Shown in pieces: positions 48,349 through 56,970 of a DNA stretch of 64,000 bases. Under the pieces are notes generated by a model. That model did no database searches. It was not told the DNA's origin and saw only the letters and a program-made list of their open reading frames with translations. Origin of the DNA: Holophagales bacterium (lineage in GTDB: Bacteria > Acidobacteriota > Thermoanaerobaculia > Multivoradales > Multivoraceae); assembly GCA_009837885.1 (NCBI GenBank), contig VXSP01000044.1, positions 62,001 through 126,000 of the forward strand, given 5' to 3'. Within the stretch, counting starts at the first letter, position 1. Every line of letters begins with the position of its first letter. Made by a program: the position numbers and the translations under genes.

Positions 48349-49377
48349 CTAGTAGCCGACCTGCTTGTCGACCACGTTGCGCAGCGGCCTGCCGGTCGCG
48401 AAGCGCGTGATGTTGTCGCGCAGGAGGCGCGTTCGCCGCTCCTCGAGCCGGTCGGAGATCGTCGCCAGGTGAGGCGTGATCGTCACGTTCGACATGGTCC
48501 ACAGCGGGTGGCCGGTCGGCAGCGGTTCGGGATCGGTGACGTCGAGGCCGGCGGCGCGTACCTTGCCACTCTCGAGCGCCGCGACCAGGGCGTCCGTGTC
48601 GACGACTTTGCCGCGGGAGATGTTGATGAAGTAGACGTCCTGCTTCATCAACTCGAACTGGCGGGCGCCAAACAGGCCCTCCGTGGCCGGCGTGTGCGGC
48701 ACGGACGAGAAGACGACGTCGGCCCGGGGGAGCAGGTCGTCAAGCTCGTCCGGCTTGCCGACGTAGGCGACGTCGCGGTGGATCGGGATGTCCTTCGGGT
48801 CGACGCCGAGCACGGTCATGCCGAACGCCGCGGCCCGCTGCGCGATCTGGGTGCCGATCCCGCCGAGGCCGATGACCAGCGCCGTCTTGCCGCGGAGCTC
48901 GATCATCGGCAGCGCGCGGTCCGTGTTCCAGCCCTCCGGCATCTGGGCGTTGAACGCCTTGATGTTGCGGGTGAAGTTGAGCAGCAGGGCGAAGGCGTGG
49001 TCGGCGATCTCGGGGCCCTGGATGATCTTCGCGTTGGTCAGCACGATGTCGCTGTCTCGCAGGTCCGGGATCTCGAGGAACCCCTCGACCCCGGCGGAGT
49101 TGCTCTGGATCCAGCGCAGCTTGCTGTCGGCCGTCAGGTACTGCTCGACCCCCCGGTAGCCCGCGATCAGCCCGTCGCAGACGTTGGGGTCGAGGTCGTC
49201 GTCGATACCGAGCAGGCGGAGGTCCTGGTGCTGGTCCTCGAGGTCTGCCAGGGCGTCGATGAAGAACGCCGGCATGCACACGGTGACGGGCTGGGCAAGG
49301 GCGCCCGAGGCCGCGAAGAAGAGGAGAAGAACGGTGAGCAGAACCGGTCGATGATCCAGCGCTGGACGGTGGAGCAT
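48349..49377 (-). CDS. D-2-hydroxyacid dehydrogenase with N-terminal signal peptide
   Basis: A 342-residue NAD-dependent dehydrogenase fold: 'ALVIGLGGIGTQIAQRAAAFG' (NAD-binding GxGGxG), 'INISRGKVVDTDAL' (Arg), 'AAGLDVTDPEPLP' (Asp/Glu) and 'VTITPHLATIS' (His). Unusually, it begins with a hydrophobic leader ('PVLLTVLLLFFAASGALAQ'). If exported, a periplasmic NAD enzyme would be hard to supply with cofactor; a membrane-tethered or Tat-independent form is an alternative. Substrate unknown. Confidence 0.85.
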   Translation of the reverse strand: MLHRPALDHRPVLLTVLLLFFAASGALAQPVTVCMPAFFIDALADLEDQHQDLRLLGIDDDLDPNVCDGLIAGYRGVEQYLTADSKLRWIQSNSAGVEGFLEIPDLRDSDIVLTNAKIIQGPEIADHAFALLLNFTRNIKAFNAQMPEGWNTDRALPMIELRGKTALVIGLGGIGTQIAQRAAAFGMTVLGVDPKDIPIHRDVAYVGKPDELDDLLPRADVVFSSVPHTPATEGLFGARQFELMKQDVYFINISRGKVVDTDALVAALESGKVRAAGLDVTDPEPLPTGHPLWTMSNVTITPHLATISDRLEERRTRLLRDNITRFATGRPLRNVVDKQVGY

Positions 49378-49524
49378 GGGCGTGTCTCCCTGAGACTGTG
49401 AACGATGGCGATGAGGGGAGGACGGAGCGTACCAGCGCCCACTACAGGCGCCCGATTCAGGTGCTACGATGCCGCCGCCCTCGGCCCCTGAGACTCACCC
49501 CAGGACCCACAGGAAGCGAGCCAG

Positions 49525-50091
49525 ATGACCACCGACGCCCTCCGCGAACGCGGCGATTCACTGGAGGATGCCTTCTTCCGGAACATGGACAGGAAGCTGA
49601 TCGACGACCTCCGCACGAAGAAGGAGCGTGAGGAGCAACTCGACGAACTGGCCGCGGCTTCGGGCATCGCGCACCGTGAGGTTCTCGGCGCCCTGCTCGA
49701 TGCGGGCATGCACGGCGAGGCGCTGGTGGCGGCGGGTCTGGTGCCGTTGATCGAGGTTGCGTGGTCGGACCACGCAATGGACGCCTCGGAGCGTGACGCG
49801 ATCATGCAAGCCGCGAGGGATGCCGGGGTGACCCGTGGATCGACCGCGGCCGAACTGCTCTCCGCCTGGCTGGAACGGCGTCCGGGAGCGGAACTGCTCG
49901 AGGCCTGGAAGGGCTATGCCGCCGCGCTGGTCGCGGAGCTCGACGAAGCGGACGCCACGGCGGTGCGTGACGACATCATGAGCAGGGCGCAGGCCGTCGC
50001 TGAGGCCGCCGGCGGTTTCCTCGGCATCGGCAGCGTGTCGCGCGAGGAGCGGCGGATGCTCGCTGAGCTGTCCGCGGCGCTCGGCGGCTGA
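49525..50091 (+). CDS. TerB-like helical protein
   Basis: A 188-residue, all-helical protein. 'PLIEVAWSDHAMDASERDAIMQAA' and 'GSVSREERRMLAELSAAL' recall the TerB/tellurite-resistance fold, in which acidic residues bind metal, but the similarity is weak by eye. An N-terminal 'DRKLIDDLRTKKEREEQLDEL' is charged and may be coiled. No export signal. It is a lone gene between two minus-strand runs; TACGAT at about 49469 could be a -10. Confidence 0.55.
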   Translation: MTTDALRERGDSLEDAFFRNMDRKLIDDLRTKKEREEQLDELAAASGIAHREVLGALLDAGMHGEALVAAGLVPLIEVAWSDHAMDASERDAIMQAARDAGVTRGSTAAELLSAWLERRPGAELLEAWKGYAAALVAELDEADATAVRDDIMSRAQAVAEAAGGFLGIGSVSREERRMLAELSAALGG

Positions 50092-50095
50092 AGGC

Positions 50096-50401
50096 CTACC
50101 AGCTCGCCTTGATCACGCCCGGGAGCTCGCCCCGCAGCGCGAGGTCCCGAAGGGCGATCCGCGAGAGACCGAACTTCCGGTAGTAGCCGCGCGGCCGGCC
50201 GCTGACGGTGCAGCGGTTGCGGACGCGGACCGGGCTGGAGTCGCGGGGGAGCTTGTTCAGCAGGCGCTGGGCCTCGAAGCGCTGGTCGGGCGGTAGACGC
50301 TCGTCCTTCGCCAGCGCGCGCAACTCGTCGCGGCGCTCCTTGTATCTCTCGACGATCTTCTTGCGGCGGTCGTTCTTGGCGACCGATGCCTTGGTGGCCA
50401 T
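50096..50401 (-). CDS. rpsN: 30S ribosomal protein S14, zinc-free form
   Basis: A 101-residue S14. '[28 protein letters not shown]' is the diagnostic C-terminal segment; the paired CxxC zinc ligands of the short form are missing, so this is the long, zinc-independent type. It is outside any ribosomal operon. In many bacteria such a stand-alone zinc-free S14 is a zinc-starvation paralogue; whether another rpsN exists elsewhere cannot be seen. GGAAG precedes ATG 50401. Confidence 0.93.
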   Translation of the reverse strand: MATKASVAKNDRRKKIVERYKERRDELRALAKDERLPPDQRFEAQRLLNKLPRDSSPVRVRNRCTVSGRPRGYYRKFGLSRIALRDLALRGELPGVIKASW

Positions 50402-50522
50402 CTTCTTCCGTGTTTCCCTTGGCTGATTCCGATGCCGACGTGGCCTTCCCGGCGCGTCCGACGCCGCGGCGCGCAGGGAGCGCGTACCTTAGCAGGTTTG
50501 GCGGCCTCCTGGGGTCCGCCGT

Positions 50523-52742
50523 CTAGGGCTCGATCAGATCGACCAGTTCCCGGACACCGCCGTCGAAACGCTCGAACGCCCGCTGCGCCCGGGCGCGGTC
50601 CGCCAGGTCGCCGCTCCGGTCGAGCTCGGCGGCGCTCTGCATCACCCGGCCGATCGCCTGCCGCGCCTGTCCCCGCTCCCGGGCGCTCAGGCCGTCCAGT
50701 CGGTCGAGCAGAGCTTCAGCGAGGTCGCGCGCGTCGAACGCCGGCACGTAGAGCGTCAGCCACTCGCCGTTCTCGATCTGGAACCGGACGCGGTCGCGCT
50801 TGAGCGCCATCAGCGCGGTGATCGCCGTCGGGTACTCGGGGATCGTCATCGGCGGCCGCTCGTGGCTGTGCGGCCCGGCGCGAATCACGCCGCCGCCGCG
50901 GGAAGCGCCGCCGACCGGCTCCACCGTCGTCTCCTCGAAGTAGAAGTCGTAGCGCTGCTGTTCGCCGGCGAGCCAGACGTGGGCGAAGAACTCGCCCGGG
51001 AGCTCGTCGGGGATCTGGGAGATCAGGTAGTCGCTGCCGATCGCCGGCGCCATCGGATAGCGGGTTTCGTCCCAGTCTTCGGTCTCCTCGTTCCAGGCCT
51101 CGAACACGACGTCGCCGCCGAAGTTCCGCGGATCGACCGGCTGCTTGAAGTCGTCGTAGATGTAGAGACGGAACTCGCCCGCGTTCGGCAGCGCTCCCTC
51201 CAGGTGGTGGTAGTTGTTGGCCGCCATGAAGAACTGCCCGCCGTGGAGCGGGTTGTGGTCCATGTGGGCGGCGGCGTTCGGGTCGGCCGGGTTGGGCGCG
51301 AAGCCGGGCGCCGCGCCGCCCTCGCCGGCCGGCAGGTCGGTGCCGCCGAGGCCGGCGGCCAGCATGCCGCCGCGGGACTGGGGCTCGTCGCGCGGCACGA
51401 AGATCTCCGGCAGGACGAGGTGGTCGTCGAGCTCGTAGTCGACCTGGAGCGTGAAGGGCTGGACGATCGTCTCCTTCGCCCTGCCGACGTCGAACGACCC
51501 GATCAGCTCGACCCGGGTGCCCGGCGGTGCGTGGATCGCCTCCTCGAACAGGTAGCTGGCCGGAAACTCGGGGTCGTACTCGGGGACGTAGAGCACGGTC
51601 TGCACCCGTTGGTCGGGGAAGTGGACGCGAACCTCCATGCTGGTGAGCCGATCGCCGACGTGCGGGTGGAGGCCGATCAGCCGGGCGCGTTCGGTGAGCG
51701 TGAGGCTGGCTGTCTGCGGCCGGCCCGCGCGCCGCCCCTTCAGGGCGACGTCGCCGCCGGCCCGCGCGCTCTCGATCCAGAGTTCGACCTCGTCCTCGGT
51801 CTGGGCCAGGAAAAGACCCAGACTCGAACGGTCGCGGACCTCAATCCGCGAGTCGTCGTTCGGACGTCGCCGGTACTCGACGACGAGTTCGATCTTCGAA
51901 CCGGTCCGGAGCCGCTTGCCGGCGCCGTCCGGGAGCAGGACCGGGTCGTCGCCGCGCAGCCACTGACCGAGGAAGTGAGGTCCCGGTCGGCCGGTCCGCA
52001 TCCGGGTGGGCTCGGGTTCGTCCTCGTCGCGGAACGGATCGTAGGGAACCTGGACCTCGACCTCGAGCTGCTCCGGCTCGACGTCCCCGGGCTCGTGAAC
52101 CCAGGCCGCCATCCGATAGACGACACCGGGATTCCGGGGCCGGAACTCGTAGCCGGTGATCCAGGCGTCCTCCTCGAGTTCGACGCCGAGCACCTCTCGG
52201 TGGGAGGCGGTCTGCCGTCCCGGCTCGACGACCGTCTCGACCGAGGGCTCGAGCACCAGGTCGGGGTAGCCGAGCACCCACTCCTCCTCCGTGAATTCCA
52301 GCGGCGGCGGCAGGTTGCGCCGGGGCCCCTGAGGGCCGCCGCCCTGGACCCAGGCGACGACGATGTCGATCTCCTGCTGGCTCATGCGACGCGAGTTCCG
52401 GAAGTGGTCGTAGCGGGCATCCGCCGTCCACGGCGGCATGCGGCCGGTCATCAGCTCTTCTTCGATCGCCACCGCCCAGGCGCGGGCGCCGGGCTTCGCG
52501 TCGTTGCCGTAGGTGGTCAGGTCGATGTAGTCCGGCGCCGAGCCCTTCGGGTTGTGGCAGGGCATGCAGTAACGGCGGAGGATTGGCCGCACGTCCTCCG
52601 CGAAGTTGATGTCCGTCGTGATCCGGACGTGGGCCGGGGCCGGGTCGGTGGCGATGCCGGTCAGGGCCAGCGCGGCCAGCGCGATCGTGGCCGCCGCCGC
52701 GGCCACGCGCTTGCCGGCGGCGACCGCCCGCCCGTGTCTCAT
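50523..52742 (-). CDS. Exported haem protein with PHM-like domain, second paralogue
   Basis: A 739-residue protein with a signal segment ('AATIALAALALTGIATDPAPA') and a c-type haem motif 'YCMPCHNPKG'; 'GRMPPWTADARYDHF' follows as in the protein at 826. The middle region is PHM-like: 'GLHPHVGDRLTSME' keeps HxH, but where the first paralogue has HH and MHY this one has 'VVYRMAAWVH' and 'LVVEYRRRPN', so one copper site is not obvious. A further domain has 'AHMDHNPLHGGQFFM' and 'NNYHHLEGALP', His-rich and likely metal-binding, then a helical tail. Substrate unknown. Its ATG overlaps the pyrE stop. Confidence 0.75.
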   Translation of the reverse strand: MRHGRAVAAGKRVAAAAATIALAALALTGIATDPAPAHVRITTDINFAEDVRPILRRYCMPCHNPKGSAPDYIDLTTYGNDAKPGARAWAVAIEEELMTGRMPPWTADARYDHFRNSRRMSQQEIDIVVAWVQGGGPQGPRRNLPPPLEFTEEEWVLGYPDLVLEPSVETVVEPGRQTASHREVLGVELEEDAWITGYEFRPRNPGVVYRMAAWVHEPGDVEPEQLEVEVQVPYDPFRDEDEPEPTRMRTGRPGPHFLGQWLRGDDPVLLPDGAGKRLRTGSKIELVVEYRRRPNDDSRIEVRDRSSLGLFLAQTEDEVELWIESARAGGDVALKGRRAGRPQTASLTLTERARLIGLHPHVGDRLTSMEVRVHFPDQRVQTVLYVPEYDPEFPASYLFEEAIHAPPGTRVELIGSFDVGRAKETIVQPFTLQVDYELDDHLVLPEIFVPRDEPQSRGGMLAAGLGGTDLPAGEGGAAPGFAPNPADPNAAAHMDHNPLHGGQFFMAANNYHHLEGALPNAGEFRLYIYDDFKQPVDPRNFGGDVVFEAWNEETEDWDETRYPMAPAIGSDYLISQIPDELPGEFFAHVWLAGEQQRYDFYFEETTVEPVGGASRGGGVIRAGPHSHERPPMTIPEYPTAITALMALKRDRVRFQIENGEWLTLYVPAFDARDLAEALLDRLDGLSARERGQARQAIGRVMQSAAELDRSGDLADRARAQRAFERFDGGVRELVDLIEP

Positions 52743-53365
52743 CGCCCGTCCCCGGAGTAGAGCGCCAGATCGCCCTCGTTGTCGGCGACGAACAGCGGCC
52801 GGAAGTCGTAGCCGAGGCTGCGCAGACGGTCACCGCCGCCCTCCTGCCGGTCGACGACGGCTGATACCGCGGCGACTTCGCAACCTTCGGCTTCGACCGC
52901 CTCGATCGCGCGCAGGATCGAGCCGGCCGACGTGACGACGTCGTCGACCACGGCCACCCGGCGGCTCGCGACGATCAGCTTGCGTCCGTCCGGGTGGTAC
53001 GAAGCGTCGATTCGGGCGCTGGTGCCGTGGCCCTTCGCCTTGTTCCGTACAAGAAACCCGAAGAGCGGCCGTCCGTCCAGGTCACTCGCGACGGACGCGG
53101 CCGTCGCCAGGTAGGCACCGCCGACCTCGGGCCCGCCGACGGCGTCGACGGCGAAGGGCCGCAACTGCTCGCACAGCGCCTCGCCGATGAGCCGGGACCC
53201 CCGCGGCGACAGCACCGTCGCCTTTGTGTCGCAGTAGTAGTGCGAGCGCGCACCGGAGGTCAGGACGAAGTCTCCCTTGGCAATGCTCCGCTCCTGGAGC
53301 AGGGCCTTCAGTTCGTGCAATCGCGAGTCGTTCTTCGGATCCGGCACGGCCGGAGAGGGTATCAA
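52739..53365 (-). CDS. pyrE: Orotate phosphoribosyltransferase
   Basis: A 208-residue type I phosphoribosyltransferase. 'VAVVDDVVTSAGSILRAIEAV' is the PRPP-binding loop; 'FVLTSGARSHYYCDTKATVL' and 'AVGGPEVGGAYLATA' are typical of PyrE. It makes orotidine 5'-phosphate in pyrimidine synthesis. Start is either TTG 53365 or GTG 53347. It is coupled by overlap to the haem-protein gene, an unrelated function. Confidence 0.92.
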   Translation of the reverse strand: MIPSPAVPDPKNDSRLHELKALLQERSIAKGDFVLTSGARSHYYCDTKATVLSPRGSRLIGEALCEQLRPFAVDAVGGPEVGGAYLATAASVASDLDGRPLFGFLVRNKAKGHGTSARIDASYHPDGRKLIVASRRVAVVDDVVTSAGSILRAIEAVEAEGCEVAAVSAVVDRQEGGGDRLRSLGYDFRPLFVADNEGDLALYSGDGR

Positions 53366-53442
53366 CGACGGGCGAACGCCCGGCCCTTACGGAACCGGGC
53401 CGGTGGTACTCTCGAGGCCCTTGCCCCGGGGCACCTTGGGCA

Positions 53443-53467
53443 CCCCTTGCCGGAAACAAGCAAGGGG
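53443..53467 (+). promoter_or_regulatory. Hairpin overlapping the ribosome-binding site of the coiled-coil gene
   Basis: CCCCTTGC (53443-53450) pairs perfectly with GCAAGGGG (53460-53467) over a 9-base loop. The right arm holds the AAGGGG part of the Shine-Dalgarno region, six bases before ATG 53474, so folding would hide it. Possible translational control. Confidence 0.45.
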
Positions 53468-53473
53468 CGGAAG

Positions 53474-53965
53474 ATGGCCAGCAGAATAGACACACTCGCC
53501 ACTCACAGGACCTTCAAGGAAGCAGGCATCGAGCCGGCGCATGCGGAGGTGATCATCGAAGCGATCAACCGCGCCGACGATCGCCTGGCCACGAAGGACG
53601 ATCTGGCGCTCGTGCGCTCCGAACTCGGAGGCGAGATCGAGTCGGTCCGAACGGAGCTGAGCAACAAGATCGAGTCCGTGGAGACGAGGCTGGCGACCAA
53701 CATCGGCCTGGAGATCGCATCGGTGAAGACCGATCTCGGCGGCGAGATCGCCTCATTCCGCTCGGAGGTGAACGAACGGTTCGCCGTGCTGGACGGTCGA
53801 TTCGCCGCCGTGGATGGCCAGTTCGCCGCCGTGGATGGTCGATTTACCGCTCTTGAAGGTCAAGTCGCGGCAGTCAGGTCCCACCTTCGCATGATGATGT
53901 GGTTCATGGGGTTCAACGCCACGGCCACCGTCGCCCTCATCGCTCGCCTGTTCATTCCCACTTGA
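53474..53965 (+). CDS. DUF1640-like coiled-coil membrane protein
   Basis: A 163-residue protein from ATG 53474. The N-terminus 'DTLATHRTFKEAGIEPAHAE' followed by 'INRADDRLATKDDL' is characteristic of DUF1640/CCDC90-like proteins. Residues 45-140 are a coiled coil with heptads such as 'DGRFAAVDGQFAAVDGRF'. The last 24 residues ('MMWFMGFNATATVALIARLF') make one membrane helix, so it is tail-anchored. No function is established for bacterial members. It is followed after 61 bases by a tiny gene whose protein resembles this tail. Confidence 0.75.
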   Translation: MASRIDTLATHRTFKEAGIEPAHAEVIIEAINRADDRLATKDDLALVRSELGGEIESVRTELSNKIESVETRLATNIGLEIASVKTDLGGEIASFRSEVNERFAVLDGRFAAVDGQFAAVDGRFTALEGQVAAVRSHLRMMMWFMGFNATATVALIARLFIPT

Positions 53966-54026
53966 CCGTTGCCCCTACGGTCCGAAGACGGCTGATTCCA
54001 GGCCGGAAGCAACCAGGAGGCTAGCG

Positions 54027-54173
54027 ATGAGTACGACGCGTAGACACGCCGCTCTCCAGTCCATCAAGCGATTCATGATTCGCACGGCGCCACCGATCGA
54101 GGTGTTGGCGATGCTGACCGGCGTGAATGTCACGCTCACGGTCTTACTATTGGCCGGCGTCTTTGACTGTTGA
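54027..54173 (+). CDS. 48-residue membrane protein resembling the neighbour's tail
   Basis: An ORF from ATG 54027 to TGA 54171-54173 with a perfect AGGAGG six bases upstream. The protein starts 'MSTTRRHAALQSIKRFMIRT' (basic, amphipathic) and ends with one membrane helix, 'LAMLTGVNVTLTVLLLAGVF'. Aligned to the tail of the preceding coiled-coil protein, 'GFNATATVALIARLF' against 'GVNVTLTVLLLAGVF', G, N, T, T, V, L, A and F match. It looks like a cut-down relative or a partner that pairs within the membrane. It overlaps the likely start of mogA. Confidence 0.6.
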   Translation: MSTTRRHAALQSIKRFMIRTAPPIEVLAMLTGVNVTLTVLLLAGVFDC

Positions 54174-54735
54174 CGCAGCGCCGGAACGGGCTCCGGCCCG
54201 TATCGGCATCGTGACCGTCTCGGACCGCGCGTCGCGCGGCGTGTACGAGGATCGTGGCGGCCCGGCGATCCGCGACTACCTGGCGGAGGTGTTGACCTCG
54301 CCCTGGGAAGCCTGCGCGCGGGTCGTGGAGGACGAAGTCGAGCAGATCGCGGCGGCCTTGCGTGAGCTTTGCGACGACGAGGGTTGCTGCCTGGTCGTGA
54401 CCACGGGCGGCACCGGCCCGGCGCTCCGCGACGTGACGCCGGAGGCCACTCTGGCGGTGTGCGAGAAGGAAATGCCGGGCTTCGGCGAACTGATGCGGAA
54501 GGTGTCGCTCCAGGCCGTGCCGACGGCGATCCTGTCGCGGCAGACGGCGGGGATCCGCGGCTCGTCGCTGATCGTCAACCTGCCGGGGCAGCCGAAGGCG
54601 ATCGGCGAGTGTCTGGACGCCGTGTTTCCTGCGATCCCGTACTGCGTCGACCTGATCGGCGGGCCGTACCTGACGACAAACGAGCAGCGGATCAGGGCGT
54701 TCCGGCCGAAGTCGGCGAAGAAGCCGGCGGACTGA
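54127..54735 (+). CDS. mogA: Molybdopterin adenylyltransferase (MogA/MoaB type)
   Basis: A 202-residue MoCF-biosynthesis protein. 'RIGIVTVSDRASRGVYEDRGGP' begins the domain; 'LVVTTGGTGPALRDVTPEAT' is the substrate-binding motif; 'SLIVNLPGQPKAIGECL' closes it. It adenylates molybdopterin before metal insertion. The start is ATG 54127, inside the small ORF, or TTG 54163. Its TGA overlaps the next ATG (TGATG). No molybdoenzyme is nearby, but a second MoCF-type gene lies at 61321. Confidence 0.9.
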   Translation: MSRSRSYYWPASLTVDAAPERAPARIGIVTVSDRASRGVYEDRGGPAIRDYLAEVLTSPWEACARVVEDEVEQIAAALRELCDDEGCCLVVTTGGTGPALRDVTPEATLAVCEKEMPGFGELMRKVSLQAVPTAILSRQTAGIRGSSLIVNLPGQPKAIGECLDAVFPAIPYCVDLIGGPYLTTNEQRIRAFRPKSAKKPAD

Positions 54736-56960
54736 TGAGGATCGCGGTGGCGAAACAAGGCGTCTGGCCGGCTCTGGTTGCGCCGCTCTTCGCGTTGACT
54801 GCCGCCTGCGCCCCGCCCGGCGGAGGCGGCGAGGAGGCGACGGTCTACCGGGACACCTGGGGCGTCCCCCACATCTACGCCGAGTCCGCCGAGGCCGGTC
54901 TCTACGCTTCCGGCTGGGCTATGGCCGAGGACCGGCTGTCGCAACTGCTCGAGAACTACCTCTTCGGCCTCGGGGAGTACGCCGCCGCCTTCGGCCCCGG
55001 CAACAACGACGCCTGGGTGAGGTCCGATCTCGAGTCGCGGATGTGGGACCACTACGGCACGGCCAAACGTCACTACGAGGCGAAGCTGAACCCGGAACTG
55101 CGCCGGCACCTGGCGGCGTTCATCGCGGGCATCAACGACTATCTCGACGCGCATCCCGACGAGGTGCCCGACTGGTGGGGCGCCCGCCCGGTCGACGTCT
55201 ACATGCCGGTCGCCTTCAGCCGCCAGTTCATCTGGAGCTGGCCGGCGGGGCAGGCGCGCTCCGACCTGCGGGCGATCGGCATCGAGCCGAGCTTCGACGT
55301 CGACCTGCGGGCCTCGAACGAGATCGCGCTGGCGCCCGACCAGACGACCTTCGGCGCCGCGGCCCTGATCATCGACCCGCATCTCTCCTGGCTCGGCCGA
55401 CATCGTTACTGGGAACTGCGGCTCCACGCCGGCGACATCCACATCAGCGGCTTCGCCACTTCCGGCTTCCCCTACGTCAACCTGGGCCACAACGAACACG
55501 TCGCCTGGGCCCACACGACGGGCGGCCCGGACACCGCCGACGTCTACGAACTGACGCTCGATCCGGAGGACCCGAGCCGCTACCTCTACGACGGCGAGTG
55601 GCGGCAACTGGAGAGCCGCACGGTCGAGGTCGCGGTCGCCGGCGAGGCGGTGCCGCGGGAGGCGACCTTCTGGTTCTCGCACCACGGCCCGATCGTGGCC
55701 CGTCGCGACGACCGCGCGTATGCCGCGGCCCTGGCCTACGAGGAGGAGATCGGCTACCTGGAGTCCAAGTACTGGTTCATGGTCGCGGAGGACTATGAGG
55801 GCGCCGCCGCGGCGCTGGACGTGCGCCAGATCATGCCGCAGAACGTGATGATCGCGGACACCGGCGGCAACATCTACTACCAGCGGACCGGCCGGGTGCC
55901 GATCCGACCGGACGGCTATGACTGGCGCCGTCCCGTCGACGGATCGACCTCCGAGACCGAATGGCTCGGAATCCACCCGGCGTCCGACCTGATGTCCCTG
56001 CTCAACCCCGAGCGGGGCTACATGCAGAACAACAACATCGGCCCGGACACGATGCTGGTCGATTCGCCGCTCGTGCCGGACCGCTACCCCGCGTACCTCT
56101 ACAACCAGCCCGCCCTCTACACCCATCAGCGAGGCGCCGCCGCCGTCGCGCTGCTGGAGGCGAAACGGGAAGCCGGCGCCAAGTGGAGCGAGGAGGAGAT
56201 CGTCGAGCTTGCGCTCAACCGTTCGGTCTACCAGTTCGAACGCTGGGTCGCGGAGCTCCGGCGCGCGGAGGCCGCGGTTCCGGGCAAGCGCTCGAAGGAG
56301 CACGCCGAGGTCGTCCGCCGGATCGAGGAATGGAACGGCGTTTCGGAGGCCGACTCCCAGGGCGCGCTCGCCTACTTCCGCTGGCGCGAGGCGCTCCGGG
56401 AGCTGGTCGGCCGCGAGGAGATGGGCCAGATGACGGCGCGGGTCAACGACTACCTCGAACTGTTCCGCGAGGCGCCGGAACCGCCCGGTCTCCGCGACGA
56501 GGACCTGCCGTTGCTGGTCGAGGCGGTCGACGTCGCGGCGGAGTCGCTCCGCTCGGGCCCGGGCGGCTTCGATGCGGCGTTCGGCGACGTGTTCCGCGTC
56601 GGCCGCCAGGACTCGAACGACGAAGTGTCCTGGCCTGTCGGCGGCGGCTCGCTCGGCGAGGCGGGAATGGCGACGATGCGTGCGGTCGGCTTCAGCCCGC
56701 CGCGCGCCGACGGCCGGCGTTGGGGCAACCGCGGCCAGACCTCGACCGAGGTCGTCATCCTGAGCAACCCGATCCGCAGCTACACCCAGCCCCCGATCGG
56801 CCAGAGCGACCGCCCCGACTCGCCGCACTACCGCGACCAGGCCGAGAAGCTGTTCTCGGTCGGCGCCATGAAGCCGAGCTGGTTCGCCCGTGAGGAACTG
56901 CTCGCCGACGGCGGCAAGAACGTTGTGTCCGAGATGCGACTGGTCTACGAGCCGGAGTAG
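54735..56960 (+). CDS. Penicillin-acylase-family lipoprotein
   Basis: ATG 54735 shares a base with the mogA stop. The 741-residue protein begins with a lipobox ('LFALTAACAPP', Cys25) and a short acidic linker, then the alpha chain ('VYRDTWGVPHIYAESAEAG'). After a spacer the beta chain starts at Ser194 ('RASNEIALAP'), the expected N-terminal nucleophile formed by self-cleavage, with 'GHNEHVAWAHTTG' and 'YMQNNNIGPDTML' downstream. The family hydrolyses amides such as penicillins, acyl-homoserine lactones or acyl amino acids. Its periplasmic anchor suggests an outward role. Confidence 0.9.
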   Translation: MRIAVAKQGVWPALVAPLFALTAACAPPGGGGEEATVYRDTWGVPHIYAESAEAGLYASGWAMAEDRLSQLLENYLFGLGEYAAAFGPGNNDAWVRSDLESRMWDHYGTAKRHYEAKLNPELRRHLAAFIAGINDYLDAHPDEVPDWWGARPVDVYMPVAFSRQFIWSWPAGQARSDLRAIGIEPSFDVDLRASNEIALAPDQTTFGAAALIIDPHLSWLGRHRYWELRLHAGDIHISGFATSGFPYVNLGHNEHVAWAHTTGGPDTADVYELTLDPEDPSRYLYDGEWRQLESRTVEVAVAGEAVPREATFWFSHHGPIVARRDDRAYAAALAYEEEIGYLESKYWFMVAEDYEGAAAALDVRQIMPQNVMIADTGGNIYYQRTGRVPIRPDGYDWRRPVDGSTSETEWLGIHPASDLMSLLNPERGYMQNNNIGPDTMLVDSPLVPDRYPAYLYNQPALYTHQRGAAAVALLEAKREAGAKWSEEEIVELALNRSVYQFERWVAELRRAEAAVPGKRSKEHAEVVRRIEEWNGVSEADSQGALAYFRWREALRELVGREEMGQMTARVNDYLELFREAPEPPGLRDEDLPLLVEAVDVAAESLRSGPGGFDAAFGDVFRVGRQDSNDEVSWPVGGGSLGEAGMATMRAVGFSPPRADGRRWGNRGQTSTEVVILSNPIRSYTQPPIGQSDRPDSPHYRDQAEKLFSVGAMKPSWFAREELLADGGKNVVSEMRLVYEPE

Positions 56961-56970
56961 AGGAGTCCCG

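Noticed and set aside
45933..48410. An 825-codon plus-strand frame
   Set aside because: Antisense to the BNR gene, which has clear propeller repeats. No protein-like pattern in the shadow.
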